A stretch of DNA of 64,000 nt from Roseburia sp. 1XD42-34. Its GTDB lineage: Bacteria; Bacillota; Bacilli; Bacillales; Amphibacillaceae. Under the pieces are notes generated by a model, which saw only the letters and a program-made list of their open reading frames with translations, was not told the origin of the DNA and did not search any database. Position 1 is the stretch's first letter. Every line of letters begins with the position of its first letter. A program made the translations under genes and the position numbers. Positions 8,797-18,326 of this stretch are shown here, piece by piece. Where the stretch lies: assembly GCF_009917385.1 (NCBI RefSeq), contig NZ_QWLJ01000016.1, positions 1 through 64,000 on the forward strand, given 5' to 3'.

Positions 8797-9216
8797 ATGA
8801 CGTGGGAAAATCCAACAAACGAAGAGTTGAAACAAATTTTAACTTCTGCAAAAACAATTGCTGTCGTAGGATTATCAAATAATCCAGAACGAACGTCTTA
8901 TCAAATTGCAAAAATCATGCAGCAAGAGGGTTACCGAATCATTCCTGTTAACCCTACAGTAGAGGAAGTCCTGGGGGAAAAAGCTTATGCTTCATTAACA
9001 GAAGTCCCAGAGCCGATTGATATAATTAATATCTTTCGAAGGTCAGAATTCTTACCAGAAATTGCTAAAGAGGCCACCCAAACAAATTGTAAAATTTTTT
9101 GGGCCCAACAAGGTATTATGAATGAAGAAGCATATCACTATTTAAAACAGCATGACTTTACCGTTATAATGGATCTGTGTATCAAAGTGGTGCATGCTGT
9201 ATTGGTGAAAAAATAG
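8797..9216 (+). CDS. yneT: CoA-binding domain protein YneT
   Basis: A 139-residue protein made of one succinyl-CoA-synthetase-like CoA-binding Rossmann domain (TIAVVGLSNNPERTSYQIAK, then GYRIIPVNP and IDIINIFRRSEF). It is soluble. Homologues bind CoA in vitro but have no agreed function. Located before parE as in B. subtilis, although it now trails the inserted transporter operon by 18 bases and may share its transcript. The ATG is preceded by AAGGAGGG. A terminator closes the unit. Confidence 0.85.
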   Translation: MTWENPTNEELKQILTSAKTIAVVGLSNNPERTSYQIAKIMQQEGYRIIPVNPTVEEVLGEKAYASLTEVPEPIDIINIFRRSEFLPEIAKEATQTNCKIFWAQQGIMNEEAYHYLKQHDFTVIMDLCIKVVHAVLVKK

Positions 9217-9225
9217 GACAAGTAT

Positions 9226-9256
9226 AAGGGTGACAGTCATACGTCATCCTTTTCTC
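9226..9256 (+). terminator. Terminator after yneT
   Basis: AAGGGTGAC (9226-9234) pairs with GTCATCCTT (9243-9251), with one G-T wobble, followed by T-rich sequence. Confidence 0.7.
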
Positions 9257-10126
9257 ATGCTGAGATGGTTATTACCTGTTAACTTACTATTTTACGTCGC
9301 AATAATATCTGTATTATTAGTATGATTACCGACGTCGTATCCTTCATGACGTAATGGCATCATAGCGGCACAAGTTGACTACTTGTTTTCCCAAAAAACT
9401 CCTTATTGTCACGAAGCACTAATTATTTATAATTTAGGTCTATTTATTATATTCGTATTCTTGCTGAACAACAGAACAAGGCAATCGATTGGGAGATAAG
9501 GGCAAGAATAGTTTAAACAAAGACATATGATGAATATTTTATCTAGCCTTCTGGAAAAACCCATTCCCTAATTACACATTGCTAATGTACAGATTGTCTC
9601 CATAGATGAAGCTGGATTTTTCTAGCACCTTATATACAGGTAAAGTTCTTTAAAATCAATGTTATGTTATAGAAAATGAAATGGGGGAAAGTAGCTCCCA
9701 TATACATTTGAAAGACTCTGTATATAAATCATTCTTGCAAAACAAGCCACTTGTCTCTATAGTATATTTAGTAATGATGGTTAAAATAGGAAGAATATGT
9801 TGCTGAAATAAGGGCCCTTTGTTTTTGTATGAGATATAAAGAAAATTTCCCACAGTGTTATTAACTTATGCAACTCTTTCGTCCTACAAAGGGAATCCAA
9901 GTAGGATGAGTGGAAGATCTAGCTTAGAGGGAAATTTATTTCTGTGTATAGGTCTTTTGGTCATAACCTTATGTGGTATAGCTATCTCAGAGGAGGATGA
10001 GCATAGGCTCCGGTGGTTGAACTCTCGCTATCTCCCGAACTACCTCCCTGGACGATAATCAACACACTTTTTAAAGGAAAAAAGAATGATGCACAAATGT
10101 AGGATTCCCTTTCTTCTTTACATAAA
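9257..10126. other. Long intergenic region before parE
   Basis: About 870 bases without a convincing gene. Two short open frames (9662-9853 reverse and 9855-10058 forward) lack ribosome sites and protein-like character. A possible stem, CGTCCTAC with GTAGGATG, lies near 9881-9909. I see no RNA gene that I can name. Confidence 0.4.
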
Positions 10127-10145
10127 CAAACGTTCGTTCTAATAT
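10117..10145 (+). promoter_or_regulatory. parE promoter with LexA-like box
   Basis: A -35 box TTTACA (10117-10122) and a -10 box TAATAT (10140-10145) are separated by 17 bases. The spacer and the first base of the -10 box (10127-10140) read CAAAC-GTTC-GTTCT. This matches the Gram-positive SOS box CGAAC-N4-GTTCG at eight of ten positions. The placement would block RNA polymerase. parE is, as I recall, a LexA-regulon gene in B. subtilis, so SOS control is plausible. Confidence 0.55.
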
Positions 10146-10178
10146 AGTATTTACAGAAATGAAAGGAGCAGGTACGGA

Positions 10179-12137
10179 GTGACAAAACAACCTATTTCAT
10201 ATAGCGATGACTCGATCCAAGTTCTAGAAGGCCTTGAGGCTGTACGCAAACGGCCAGGAATGTATATTGGAAGTACAGATCATAGGGGACTGCATCATCT
10301 CGTGTTTGAAATTGTAGATAATGCGGTAGACGAGGCCTTGGCTGGATTTGGCGATGTCATTAAAGTAACAATACATAAAGATAATAGCATTTCCGTAACA
10401 GACTATGGGCGAGGTATTCCTACTGGTATGCATCGCTCTGGGAAGCCAACGTTAGAGGTTATTTTTACCATTTTACATGCGGGAGGTAAATTCGGACAGG
10501 GCGGTTATAAGACAAGTGGAGGACTACATGGTGTTGGTGCATCTGTAGTAAACGCATTGTCCGAATGGCTTGAGGTTACTATCCATCGTGATGGAAAGAC
10601 GTATTTTCAGCGCTTCGAAAACGGTGGGAAGCCTGTAGGCACATTAGAAAAAAAGGGATCAACGAAACAGTCCGGTTCAACGATTCATTTTAAACCTGAT
10701 CCCGTTATTTTTACTTCCACGGTGTATGACTATGAAACGTTATCGGAACGTTTGCGAGAGTCTGCTTTTTTATTAAAAGGTTTGACGATCGAATTACACG
10801 ATTTAAGACATGACCAAATGGAAAAATATCAATTTCCAGATGGCTTGAAAGCTTTTGTCGAGTATTTAAACGAGGAAAAAGATACACTTCATTCTGTCGT
10901 AGCATTTGAAGGGGAACAGCAAGGAATTGAAGTGGATTTTGCTTTTCAATTTAACGATGGCTTTGCGGAGAGCATGCTTTCTTTTGTTAACCATGTCCGA
11001 ACAAAAGATGGAGGAACACATGAATCTGGTGCACGAACAGCGGTTACAAGGACCTTTAATGACTATGCAAAACGTACAGGATTGCTGAAAGAAAAAGATA
11101 AAAATCTAGAAGGTACGGATATTCGAGAAGGGTTTACAGCTATTGTTTCAGTGCGTGTCCCTGAGCAAAAATTACAATTTGAAGGGCAAACAAAGGGGAA
11201 ACTAGGTACACCAGAGGCTCGTTCGGTCGTTGATGCGGTTGTGTCTGAAAAGTTAACCTATTTTCTTGAAGAAAATCCAGATATAGCTAATTCACTTATT
11301 AGAAAAGCGATAAAAGCAAAAGAAGCGAGAGAAGCTGCAAGAAAGGCACGCGAAGAAGCAAGGTCAGGAAAGAAGCGTAGAAGAAAAGAAACGTTACTAA
11401 GTGGAAAGCTTACCCCGGCTCAATCTAAAAATGCCAAACGAAATGAATTATACCTTGTTGAGGGGGATTCAGCTGGCGGTTCTGCGAAGCAAGGTAGAGA
11501 TCGCAAGTTTCAAGCTGTGCTTCCATTACGTGGAAAAGTGATTAATACTGAAAAGGCAAAGCTGGAAGATGTTTTTAAAAATGAAGAAATTTCAACGATT
11601 ATTCATACCATTGGCGCCGGTGTTGGTGGTGACTTCGATTTAGAAGATGTGCAGTACGACAAAATTATTATTATGACGGATGCGGATACAGATGGCGCAC
11701 ATATCCAAGTCTTACTGCTTACGTTTTTTTACCGATATATGCGACCGCTCGTGGAAGCTGGTAAAGTATATATTGCTTTGCCACCTCTATATCAAATTGC
11801 AAAAGGAAAAGGGAAGAAGAAGCAAATAGCATATGCATGGGATGAAAAAGAAATGAAGCGAGTCATTCAGCAGTTTAAAAATGGATATACATTGCAACGC
11901 TATAAAGGGCTAGGAGAAATGAATGCTGACCAGCTTTGGGAAACAACTATGAACCCCGAGTCACGCACGCTAATACGAGTAACTATTGATGATCTTGCTC
12001 GAGCTGAGCGTCGTGTAACAACATTAATGGGTAATAAAGTGGAACCGCGTAGAAAATGGATTGAAGGAAACGTGGAATTTGGCTTGGATGATGCGACTAA
12101 CATTTTAGAAAATGATAAAATTCAAACAGATGAATAA
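10179..12137 (+). CDS. parE: DNA topoisomerase IV subunit B (ParE/GrlB)
   Basis: ATPase subunit of topoisomerase IV, which decatenates daughter chromosomes. The GHKL ATP-binding site is visible (EIVDNAVDEALAGFG, YGRGIPTG, GGLHGVGASVVNALS). The TOPRIM metal site includes LYLVEGDSAGGSAKQGRD and IIIMTDADTDGAHIQ. The 652-residue length fits ParE rather than GyrB. The start is GTG at 10179 with AAAGGAG at 10162-10168. It lies 19 bases before parC in the usual operon. The promoter just upstream carries a LexA-like element. In GyrB-type enzymes EGDSAGG and PLRGKVIN are resistance-associated regions, and both look normal. Confidence 0.97.
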   Translation: MTKQPISYSDDSIQVLEGLEAVRKRPGMYIGSTDHRGLHHLVFEIVDNAVDEALAGFGDVIKVTIHKDNSISVTDYGRGIPTGMHRSGKPTLEVIFTILHAGGKFGQGGYKTSGGLHGVGASVVNALSEWLEVTIHRDGKTYFQRFENGGKPVGTLEKKGSTKQSGSTIHFKPDPVIFTSTVYDYETLSERLRESAFLLKGLTIELHDLRHDQMEKYQFPDGLKAFVEYLNEEKDTLHSVVAFEGEQQGIEVDFAFQFNDGFAESMLSFVNHVRTKDGGTHESGARTAVTRTFNDYAKRTGLLKEKDKNLEGTDIREGFTAIVSVRVPEQKLQFEGQTKGKLGTPEARSVVDAVVSEKLTYFLEENPDIANSLIRKAIKAKEAREAARKAREEARSGKKRRRKETLLSGKLTPAQSKNAKRNELYLVEGDSAGGSAKQGRDRKFQAVLPLRGKVINTEKAKLEDVFKNEEISTIIHTIGAGVGGDFDLEDVQYDKIIIMTDADTDGAHIQVLLLTFFYRYMRPLVEAGKVYIALPPLYQIAKGKGKKKQIAYAWDEKEMKRVIQQFKNGYTLQRYKGLGEMNADQLWETTMNPESRTLIRVTIDDLARAERRVTTLMGNKVEPRRKWIEGNVEFGLDDATNILENDKIQTDE

Positions 12138-12156
12138 TTTTTAAGGAGGGCTTGGT

Positions 12157-14610
12157 TTGACGCAACCAGGAACATATTTAGACCTTCCGTTAGAAGAAGT
12201 GATAGGTGACCGATTTGGAAGGTACAGCAAATATATTATTCAGGATCGAGCATTACCTGATGCCAGAGACGGTTTAAAACCAGTGCAACGAAGAATTCTC
12301 TATGCGATGCATGAAGAAAAAAATACACATGATAAAAATTTTCGAAAATCAGCTAAAACGGTGGGAACAGTAATTGGGAATTATCATCCTCATGGAGACA
12401 CTTCTGTTTATGAAGCCATGGTTCGACTAAGCCAAGATTGGAAAGTTAGAAATGTCTTAGTTGAAATGCACGGAAACAACGGAAGTATTGATGGTGATCC
12501 ACCAGCTGCAATGCGTTATACAGAAGCAAGGCTTTCAAGTATCGCTTCTGAGTTACTGCGGGATATTGATAAAGATACCGTTGATTTTATTCCTAATTTT
12601 GATGATACTGACACAGAACCAGTTGTCTTACCGGCTAAATTCCCTAATCTGCTTGTAAATGGATCGACTGGAATTTCTGCTGGATATGCAACAGATATTC
12701 CGCCACATAATTTAGCAGAAGTATTAGATGCAGTCATCCTTAAAATTGATAAGCCTTCTGTAACCACAGAAGAATTAATGAAGGTTATGAAAGGACCTGA
12801 TTTTCCTACCGGCGGGATTATTCAAGGAAAAGATGGGATAAAAAAAGCATACGAAACAGGACGCGGCAAAATAGTGGTCCGTGGAAAAACGAGAATTGAA
12901 TCTGTTCGCGGTAGTCGAGAACAGATTATTATTGATGAGATCCCTTATGAAGTAAATAAAGCTAGTATGGTTAAAAAAATAGATGAATTACGAATTGACC
13001 GTAAAGTAGAAGGAATTGCAGAAGTTCGCGATGAAACGGATCGTACAGGTTTACGAGTTGTTATCGAGTTAAAAAAAGATGTCAACGCAGAAGGAGTATT
13101 AAATTACTTATTTAAGAATACGGATTTGCAAATAACGTATCATTTTAATATGGTTGCTATTCAAGATAAAACGCCACAACAATTATCGTTAAATCAGCTA
13201 CTAAAATCATATATTGCCCACCAAAAAGAAGTGGTAACGAGACAAACTACTTTTGACTTAAAAAAAGCAAAAGACCGCGCTCATATCGTAGAGGGATTAA
13301 TCAAAGCGATTTCTATTTTGGATGAAGTCATCCAAACAATTCGCTCGTCTAAGGATAAACAGGATGCAAAGCAACAGCTAATTACCAACTATTCTTTCAC
13401 TGAGCCGCAAGCAGAAGCTATTGTCATGTTACAGCTTTATCGGTTAACTAATACGGATATTACATCGCTTGAGCAAGAAGCAAAAGCTTTAAAAGAGCGG
13501 ATTAAAGAATTGGAGCTCATTTTAGGCAGTGAAAAGCAACTATTACAAACCATTAAAAAAGACTTAAGAAAATTGAAAAGAACATATGGTTCCCCGCGAT
13601 TAACGATCATAGAAGATGAAATTGAAGAACTGAAGATTGATATTGAAGTGGTGGTTGCTAGCGAGGATGTGTTGTTGTCTGTTACGAAAGATGGCTATGT
13701 AAAGCGTACCAGTTTGCGATCCTATAGCGCTTCTAACGGTGAAGATTTCGCCATGAAGGATGGGGATCATATTATTTGTTTAGCTGAATTGAATACTACG
13801 GATAAAGTGCTTCTGTTCACCAACAAAGGAAAATATATTTATATACCTGTTCATGAATTACCTGATATACGTTGGAAAGACATCGGACAGCATCTCTCTA
13901 ATATTGTTGCGTTAGAGAAAGAGGAAAAAATAATAAATTGTATTCCGGTGCGCCAGTTTCCTGAAAATAACTACTTATTATTTTTCACGAAAAACGGTAT
14001 GGTAAAACGAAGTCAATTTAAACTTTATGAAGCTCAACGACATGGAAAAGCGCTCATCGCTCTTAATCTAAAAGCTGGGGACGAAGTAATTAATGTCCAT
14101 CAAACAGATGGTAACAAAGATGTGTTCGTTGCTTCCGATAAAGGCTACGGGTTATGGTATCATGAATCTGAAATATCAGTGGTTGGCCAAAGAGCAGCTG
14201 GCGTAAAAGCTATTCAGTTAAAAGAAGACGAACAAGTGGTAAGTGGTCAAGTATTTGATGATTTATCAGATCCTTCGTTAGTTATTCTCACGCAACGAGG
14301 TGCATGTAAACGAATGAAACTAAGTTTATTTGAAAAAACGAGTCGAGCCAAGCGAGGACTCCAAATGCTACGTGAGCTGAAAAGCAAGCCACATCGGATA
14401 CGTGGGTTTTTCCTAGTCAAGGAGCAAGATACAATTCAATTTAAAACAGAAGACGGCGAGGTACATCATGTATTCCCACTTGAATTATCCAACAGTGATA
14501 GGTACAGTAATGGCTCATTTATCATAGATACAGATAACCACGGAGAAGTCATCGAGACTTGGAAACAAATTCGTTACGAACAACCATTCGAATACGAAGA
14601 AGAAATTTAA
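12157..14610 (+). CDS. parC: DNA topoisomerase IV subunit A (ParC/GrlA)
   Basis: DNA-cleaving subunit of topoisomerase IV, 817 residues. The catalytic tyrosine lies in [18 protein letters not shown]. The quinolone-resistance-determining stretch reads [14 protein letters not shown], with the usual serine and glutamate present, so no resistance substitution is visible there. The C-terminal third has beta-pinwheel repeats ([45 protein letters not shown]). The start is TTG at 12157 with AAGGAGG upstream. A strong terminator follows, closing the parE-parC operon. Confidence 0.97.
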   Translation: MTQPGTYLDLPLEEVIGDRFGRYSKYIIQDRALPDARDGLKPVQRRILYAMHEEKNTHDKNFRKSAKTVGTVIGNYHPHGDTSVYEAMVRLSQDWKVRNVLVEMHGNNGSIDGDPPAAMRYTEARLSSIASELLRDIDKDTVDFIPNFDDTDTEPVVLPAKFPNLLVNGSTGISAGYATDIPPHNLAEVLDAVILKIDKPSVTTEELMKVMKGPDFPTGGIIQGKDGIKKAYETGRGKIVVRGKTRIESVRGSREQIIIDEIPYEVNKASMVKKIDELRIDRKVEGIAEVRDETDRTGLRVVIELKKDVNAEGVLNYLFKNTDLQITYHFNMVAIQDKTPQQLSLNQLLKSYIAHQKEVVTRQTTFDLKKAKDRAHIVEGLIKAISILDEVIQTIRSSKDKQDAKQQLITNYSFTEPQAEAIVMLQLYRLTNTDITSLEQEAKALKERIKELELILGSEKQLLQTIKKDLRKLKRTYGSPRLTIIEDEIEELKIDIEVVVASEDVLLSVTKDGYVKRTSLRSYSASNGEDFAMKDGDHIICLAELNTTDKVLLFTNKGKYIYIPVHELPDIRWKDIGQHLSNIVALEKEEKIINCIPVRQFPENNYLLFFTKNGMVKRSQFKLYEAQRHGKALIALNLKAGDEVINVHQTDGNKDVFVASDKGYGLWYHESEISVVGQRAAGVKAIQLKEDEQVVSGQVFDDLSDPSLVILTQRGACKRMKLSLFEKTSRAKRGLQMLRELKSKPHRIRGFFLVKEQDTIQFKTEDGEVHHVFPLELSNSDRYSNGSFIIDTDNHGEVIETWKQIRYEQPFEYEEEI

Positions 14611-14654
14611 TCTCCCCTCTTTGCTTCTTTTGTATGATGAATCAAAAGCCAAGG

Positions 14655-14702
14655 GCGGTTTAATGGTAGAAGTCATTCCGCCATTAAACCGCTAAGTTTT
14701 TA
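14655..14702 (+). terminator. Terminator after parC
   Basis: GCGGTTTAATGG (14655-14666) pairs perfectly with CCATTAAACCGC (14681-14692). A T run follows at 14697-14702. Confidence 0.9.
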
Positions 14703-14792
14703 TGCATCGTAACTAATTGAATTCGTATAAACACTTTAAAATTTCTGCTAACTATGATAATGTAAACGTATACAAGAAAGGGGGGATCGGGA

Positions 14793-15422
14793 ACGGATTT
14801 ACGAGAAAGAATTATTCAATCCTCATTATTGTTGTTTGAGAAGAAAGGCTTTCATGGTGTAACGGTAAATGAAATTGTACAAAAAGCGGAAACGTCCAAA
14901 GGTGGATTTTATCACCATTTCACTTCTAAAGAAGAATTACTTTACGTTATTCACGATGCGTTTATTAGCTATGTACTCGAAAAAGCAGCATACGCAAATA
15001 ATAGCTGCATTTCTCCTACAGACAAATTAAAAGCAATTATTAAAGATTTTGTAAAAGTATTTGACATTTACAAACCTCATATTTCCGTGTTTTATCAGGA
15101 AAGTATTTATTTGAATCCAGAGTATGAACAGCAAATTAAACAAAAAAGAGATCAATTTAAGCAACTAATCCTGCAAACCATTACGGAAGGCCAAGCAAAT
15201 GGGGAGTTTCGCAGAGACTTACCTGTTGAAATAACAGGTATGGCAATATTAGGAATGGTTAATTGGACGTATAAATGGTATCAACCAAAAGGGAAGAACA
15301 CAATTGATGAAATCAGTGATATATTTATCGAGCTTATATTACAAGCTATTTTGCCAAACGAAGCTATTAGTTTTAAGTCACATAATCGAGTAATACGCGA
15401 TGATACAGATGTATGGGAATGA
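14793..15422 (+). CDS. TetR-family regulator with apparent ACG start
   Basis: N-terminal helix-turn-helix (VTVNEIVQKAETSKGGFYHHF) followed by an alpha-helical ligand domain. It is probably the local regulator of the acyl-CoA operon that starts 87 bases downstream, comparable in role to FadR-type TetR proteins. No ATG, GTG or TTG exists between the upstream stop (14763) and a TTG at 14829, and starting there would remove helix 1. An ACG at 14793 sits seven bases after AAGGGGGG and would give (M)DLRERIIQSSLLLFEKKGF, a normal TetR start. So either an ATG has mutated to ACG, ACG is really used, or there is a base-call error. A palindromic operator candidate follows at 15439. Confidence 0.75.
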   Translation, partial: TDLRERIIQSSLLLFEKKGFHGVTVNEIVQKAETSKGGFYHHFTSKEELLYVIHDAFISYVLEKAAYANNSCISPTDKLKAIIKDFVKVFDIYKPHISVFYQESIYLNPEYEQQIKQKRDQFKQLILQTITEGQANGEFRRDLPVEITGMAILGMVNWTYKWYQPKGKNTIDEISDIFIELILQAILPNEAISFKSHNRVIRDDTDVWE

Positions 15423-15438
15423 TCATTTGGTAAGCAAA

Positions 15439-15459
15439 GACCAACCAGTCGGTCTGGTC
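15439..15459. promoter_or_regulatory. Candidate TetR operator of the acyl-CoA operon
   Basis: Between the regulator and the dehydrogenase gene, GACCA (15439-15443) and TGGTC (15455-15459) flank a partly palindromic core (ACCAGTCGGT). It resembles operators of AcrR/TetR-type repressors. Binding is inferred only. Confidence 0.45.
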
Positions 15460-15509
15460 CGAGTAATATCGATAGGAGACAAACTGCCGAATTTACAAGG
15501 GGGATGCTC

Positions 15510-16652
15510 ATGAATTTTTCATTAACGGAAGAACAAACAATGATTCAGAAGATGGTAAGGGATTTTGCCGAGTCGGTTATTAAGCCGCGTGCGATTGAAA
15601 TTGATAAAACAGCTACTTTTCCAGTTGATATTTTTAAGCAGTTAGGCGAGCTTGGGTTATTAGGAATCCCTTTTCCAGAAGCATATGGTGGATCTGGCGG
15701 AGATACATTATCTTATGCATTAGCAGTAGAAGAGATTGGCCGTGTTTGCGGGAGTACAGGGTTAAGCTATGCTGCAGCTGTTTCATTAGGTGCAAGCCCA
15801 ATATATTACTTCGGCACAGAAGCACAAAAACAGCAATATTTAGTTCCATTAGCTGAAGGGAAAGCGCTTGGGGCATTTGGACTAACAGAGCCCAACGCTG
15901 GTTCAGACGCTGGCGGAACGAAGACAACTGCAATGGTAGACGGTGACGAATACGTTATTAACGGAGAGAAGTGCTATATAACGAATGCAAGTTATGCGGA
16001 AACACTTATTGTAACCGTTGTCACCGGAAAGGATAGTCGAGATAAAAATATTATTTCTGCTATCATTGTTCCGACCGACACAAAAGGGCTTACAATCACA
16101 AGTAATTACGACAAAATGGGAGTTCGTGGTTCAGATACGGCCGAAATTGTGCTAGACAATGTGCGCGTACCTAAAGAAAACCTGTTAGGAGATCCAGAAA
16201 AAGGGTTTAAACAGTTCCTGTACACACTAGATGGAGGCCGTATATCAATAGCTGCCCTTGGTGTAGGGATTGCCCAAGCCTCACTAGAAAAAGCGTTAGC
16301 CTATGCAAAAGAGCGAAAGCAGTTTGGTAAAGCAATTTCTGATTTTCAGGCGATCCAATTTAAATTAGCTGACATGGCGATGGAAGTGGAGTTAGCTAGA
16401 AATATGGTACATAAAGCTGCCTGGTTGAAAGATGAAGATAAGCCCTTCGGCAAAGAAGCTTCTTTTGCAAAGTTATATGCTACAGAAACTGCTTTTCGTG
16501 CAGCGAATCAAGCGATTCAAATTCATGGTGGTTATGGTTATATGCGCGAGTATGAAGTGGAACGTTATTTACGTGATGCAAAGTTGTTGGAGATTGGAGA
16601 AGGAACTTCAGAAATTCAGCGCCTAGTTATTGCGAGACACTTAGGGTGTTAA
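15510..16652 (+). CDS. yngJ: Acyl-CoA dehydrogenase (YngJ-like, probable isovaleryl-CoA type)
   Basis: A 380-residue flavoenzyme that oxidises acyl-CoA to 2-enoyl-CoA with FAD. It shows [14 protein letters not shown], the FAD-binding GISNAS-equivalent region [14 protein letters not shown], and the C-terminal signature [20 protein letters not shown] followed by [11 protein letters not shown]. The ATG at 15510 is six bases after AAGGGGG. An in-frame ATG at 15504 touches that site directly. Gene order with the next genes mirrors B. subtilis yngJ-I-H, so the substrate is most likely isovaleryl-CoA from leucine. Substrate specificity cannot be proved from the sequence. Confidence 0.85.
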   Translation: MNFSLTEEQTMIQKMVRDFAESVIKPRAIEIDKTATFPVDIFKQLGELGLLGIPFPEAYGGSGGDTLSYALAVEEIGRVCGSTGLSYAAAVSLGASPIYYFGTEAQKQQYLVPLAEGKALGAFGLTEPNAGSDAGGTKTTAMVDGDEYVINGEKCYITNASYAETLIVTVVTGKDSRDKNIISAIIVPTDTKGLTITSNYDKMGVRGSDTAEIVLDNVRVPKENLLGDPEKGFKQFLYTLDGGRISIAALGVGIAQASLEKALAYAKERKQFGKAISDFQAIQFKLADMAMEVELARNMVHKAAWLKDEDKPFGKEASFAKLYATETAFRAANQAIQIHGGYGYMREYEVERYLRDAKLLEIGEGTSEIQRLVIARHLGC

Positions 16653-16670
16653 AGGAGCGGGGGGATATTC

Positions 16671-18326
16671 ATGTCACTTTTACATGTTACCGTGGGAGAG
16701 CTTTTAGAGGAACAAGTAAAATTATATCCGGAGCATGAGGCGGTTGTCTACCCAGAATTAAAACTTAGAAAAACATATCAGGAATTTAATCAAGAAGTTA
16801 ACCAAGCAGCAAAAGGCCTAATGGCATTGGGGATTGACAAGGGAGAACATGTTGCTATTTGGTCAGATAATAAACCAGAATGGTTGACTACACAATTTGC
16901 AACCGGAAAAATGGGCGCTGTGTTAGTGACTGTAAATACAAACTATCAGGCTAGTGAATTGCAGTATCTATTGGAGCAGTCCGATACGAACACTTTAATG
17001 ATGGCAGAAAATTATAAAGGAACTTCCTATATTGAAGTTTTAAAAAGCATTTGTCCAGAATTGGAAGCAGCAACACCAGGGAACTTGCAATCGAAAGCTT
17101 TACCGAAGCTGAAAAATATTATTATTCTAGGAAGTACTAGTTATCCTTTTGCTTATAATTGGCATGATGTGTTGAATGCGGCAAAAGAAATATCAGATGA
17201 GGATTTATGGGAACGGAAAACGAGTTTAACAGAACATGAAGTTATTAATATGCAATACACCTCAGGTACAACAGGGTTTCCAAAGGGGGTTATGTTAACA
17301 CATCATAATATTGTTAATAATGGAAACCAAATTGCCGATTGCATGAAGCTAACAAATGAGGACAGATTGTGTATTCCAGTTCCATTTTTTCATTGCTTTG
17401 GTTGTGTATTAGGCGTATTAGCTGCTGTTTCCAAAGGAGCAACCATGGTTTTAGTGGAACAATTCCATCCCGAGAAAGTTTTAGCAGCCGTTTCTCAAGA
17501 ACGATGTACAGCTTTGCATGGCGTACCGACGATGTTTATTGCCGAGCTGAATCATCCCCATTTTGAGCGGTATGATTTGTCCAGTTTAAGGACGGGTATT
17601 ATGTCAGGCTCTCCTTGTCCGATGGAAGTAATGACGAAAGTAATGGAAAAGATGGGAGCAGATGAAATAACTATAGCATATGGCCAGACAGAAGCATCTC
17701 CAGTTATTAGTCAGACGAAAACAGATGACCCAATTGAGTTACGAGTAAGTACAGTTGGAACACCTCATCCAAATGTAGAAGTGAAAATAGTTATTCCGGG
17801 AACAAACAAAGAGCAAACAAAAGGAGTTCCTGGCGAATTGGTGACACGAGGGTATCATGTGATGAAAGGATATTATAATAATCCAGAGGCAACCAAGCTT
17901 GCAATCGATGAAGAGGGCTGGTTGCATACTGGAGATTTAGCCTTGATGCGACCAGACGGTTACTTAGAAATTACTGGTCGCATGAAGGATATGATTATCC
18001 GTGGTGGTGAAAACATTTATCCGCGCGAAATTGAAGAATTTTTATACCAGCATCCAGATGTTCTCGATGTCCAAATAGTTGGAGTTCCAGATGAAAAATA
18101 TGGCGAAGAAATAATGGCTTGGATTATACCTAAAGAAAATAGAAAAATAACCAAAGCGGACATAAGAACTTTTTGTGAAGGGAATATATCGTGGCATAAA
18201 ATACCGAAGTATATTGCATTTGTAGACCAATATCCTATGACAGCAAGTGGAAAAATTCAAAAATACCGCTTGAAAGAAATGGCAATGCGAAGCCTAAGTG
18301 AAGAGGGGGCAGATCATGATCAATAA
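16671..18326 (+). CDS. yngI: Acyl-CoA synthetase, AMP-forming (YngI-like)
   Basis: A 551-residue member of the ANL superfamily that activates a carboxylic acid with ATP and CoA. Motifs present are YTSGTTGFPKGVMLTHHN (A3), AYGQTEASPV (A5), GWLHTGDLALMRPDGYLEI (A7), GRMKDMIIRGGENIYP (A8) and the catalytic lysine in MTASGKIQKYRL (A10). It lies 18 bases after the dehydrogenase and overlaps the biotin carboxylase gene by 11 bases. In this operon it could activate isovalerate or another branched acid, and acetoacetate is another possibility. The substrate is inferred from context. Confidence 0.85.
   Translation: MSLLHVTVGELLEEQVKLYPEHEAVVYPELKLRKTYQEFNQEVNQAAKGLMALGIDKGEHVAIWSDNKPEWLTTQFATGKMGAVLVTVNTNYQASELQYLLEQSDTNTLMMAENYKGTSYIEVLKSICPELEAATPGNLQSKALPKLKNIIILGSTSYPFAYNWHDVLNAAKEISDEDLWERKTSLTEHEVINMQYTSGTTGFPKGVMLTHHNIVNNGNQIADCMKLTNEDRLCIPVPFFHCFGCVLGVLAAVSKGATMVLVEQFHPEKVLAAVSQERCTALHGVPTMFIAELNHPHFERYDLSSLRTGIMSGSPCPMEVMTKVMEKMGADEITIAYGQTEASPVISQTKTDDPIELRVSTVGTPHPNVEVKIVIPGTNKEQTKGVPGELVTRGYHVMKGYYNNPEATKLAIDEEGWLHTGDLALMRPDGYLEITGRMKDMIIRGGENIYPREIEEFLYQHPDVLDVQIVGVPDEKYGEEIMAWIIPKENRKITKADIRTFCEGNISWHKIPKYIAFVDQYPMTASGKIQKYRLKEMAMRSLSEEGADHDQ

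Noticed and set aside
9855-10058. 67-codon open frame upstream of parE
   Set aside because: No Shine-Dalgarno sequence and no recognisable motif; lies in a long AT-rich intergenic region.
12360-12450. Quinolone-resistance substitution in ParC
   Set aside because: The [11 protein letters not shown] segment has the usual susceptible-type residues.
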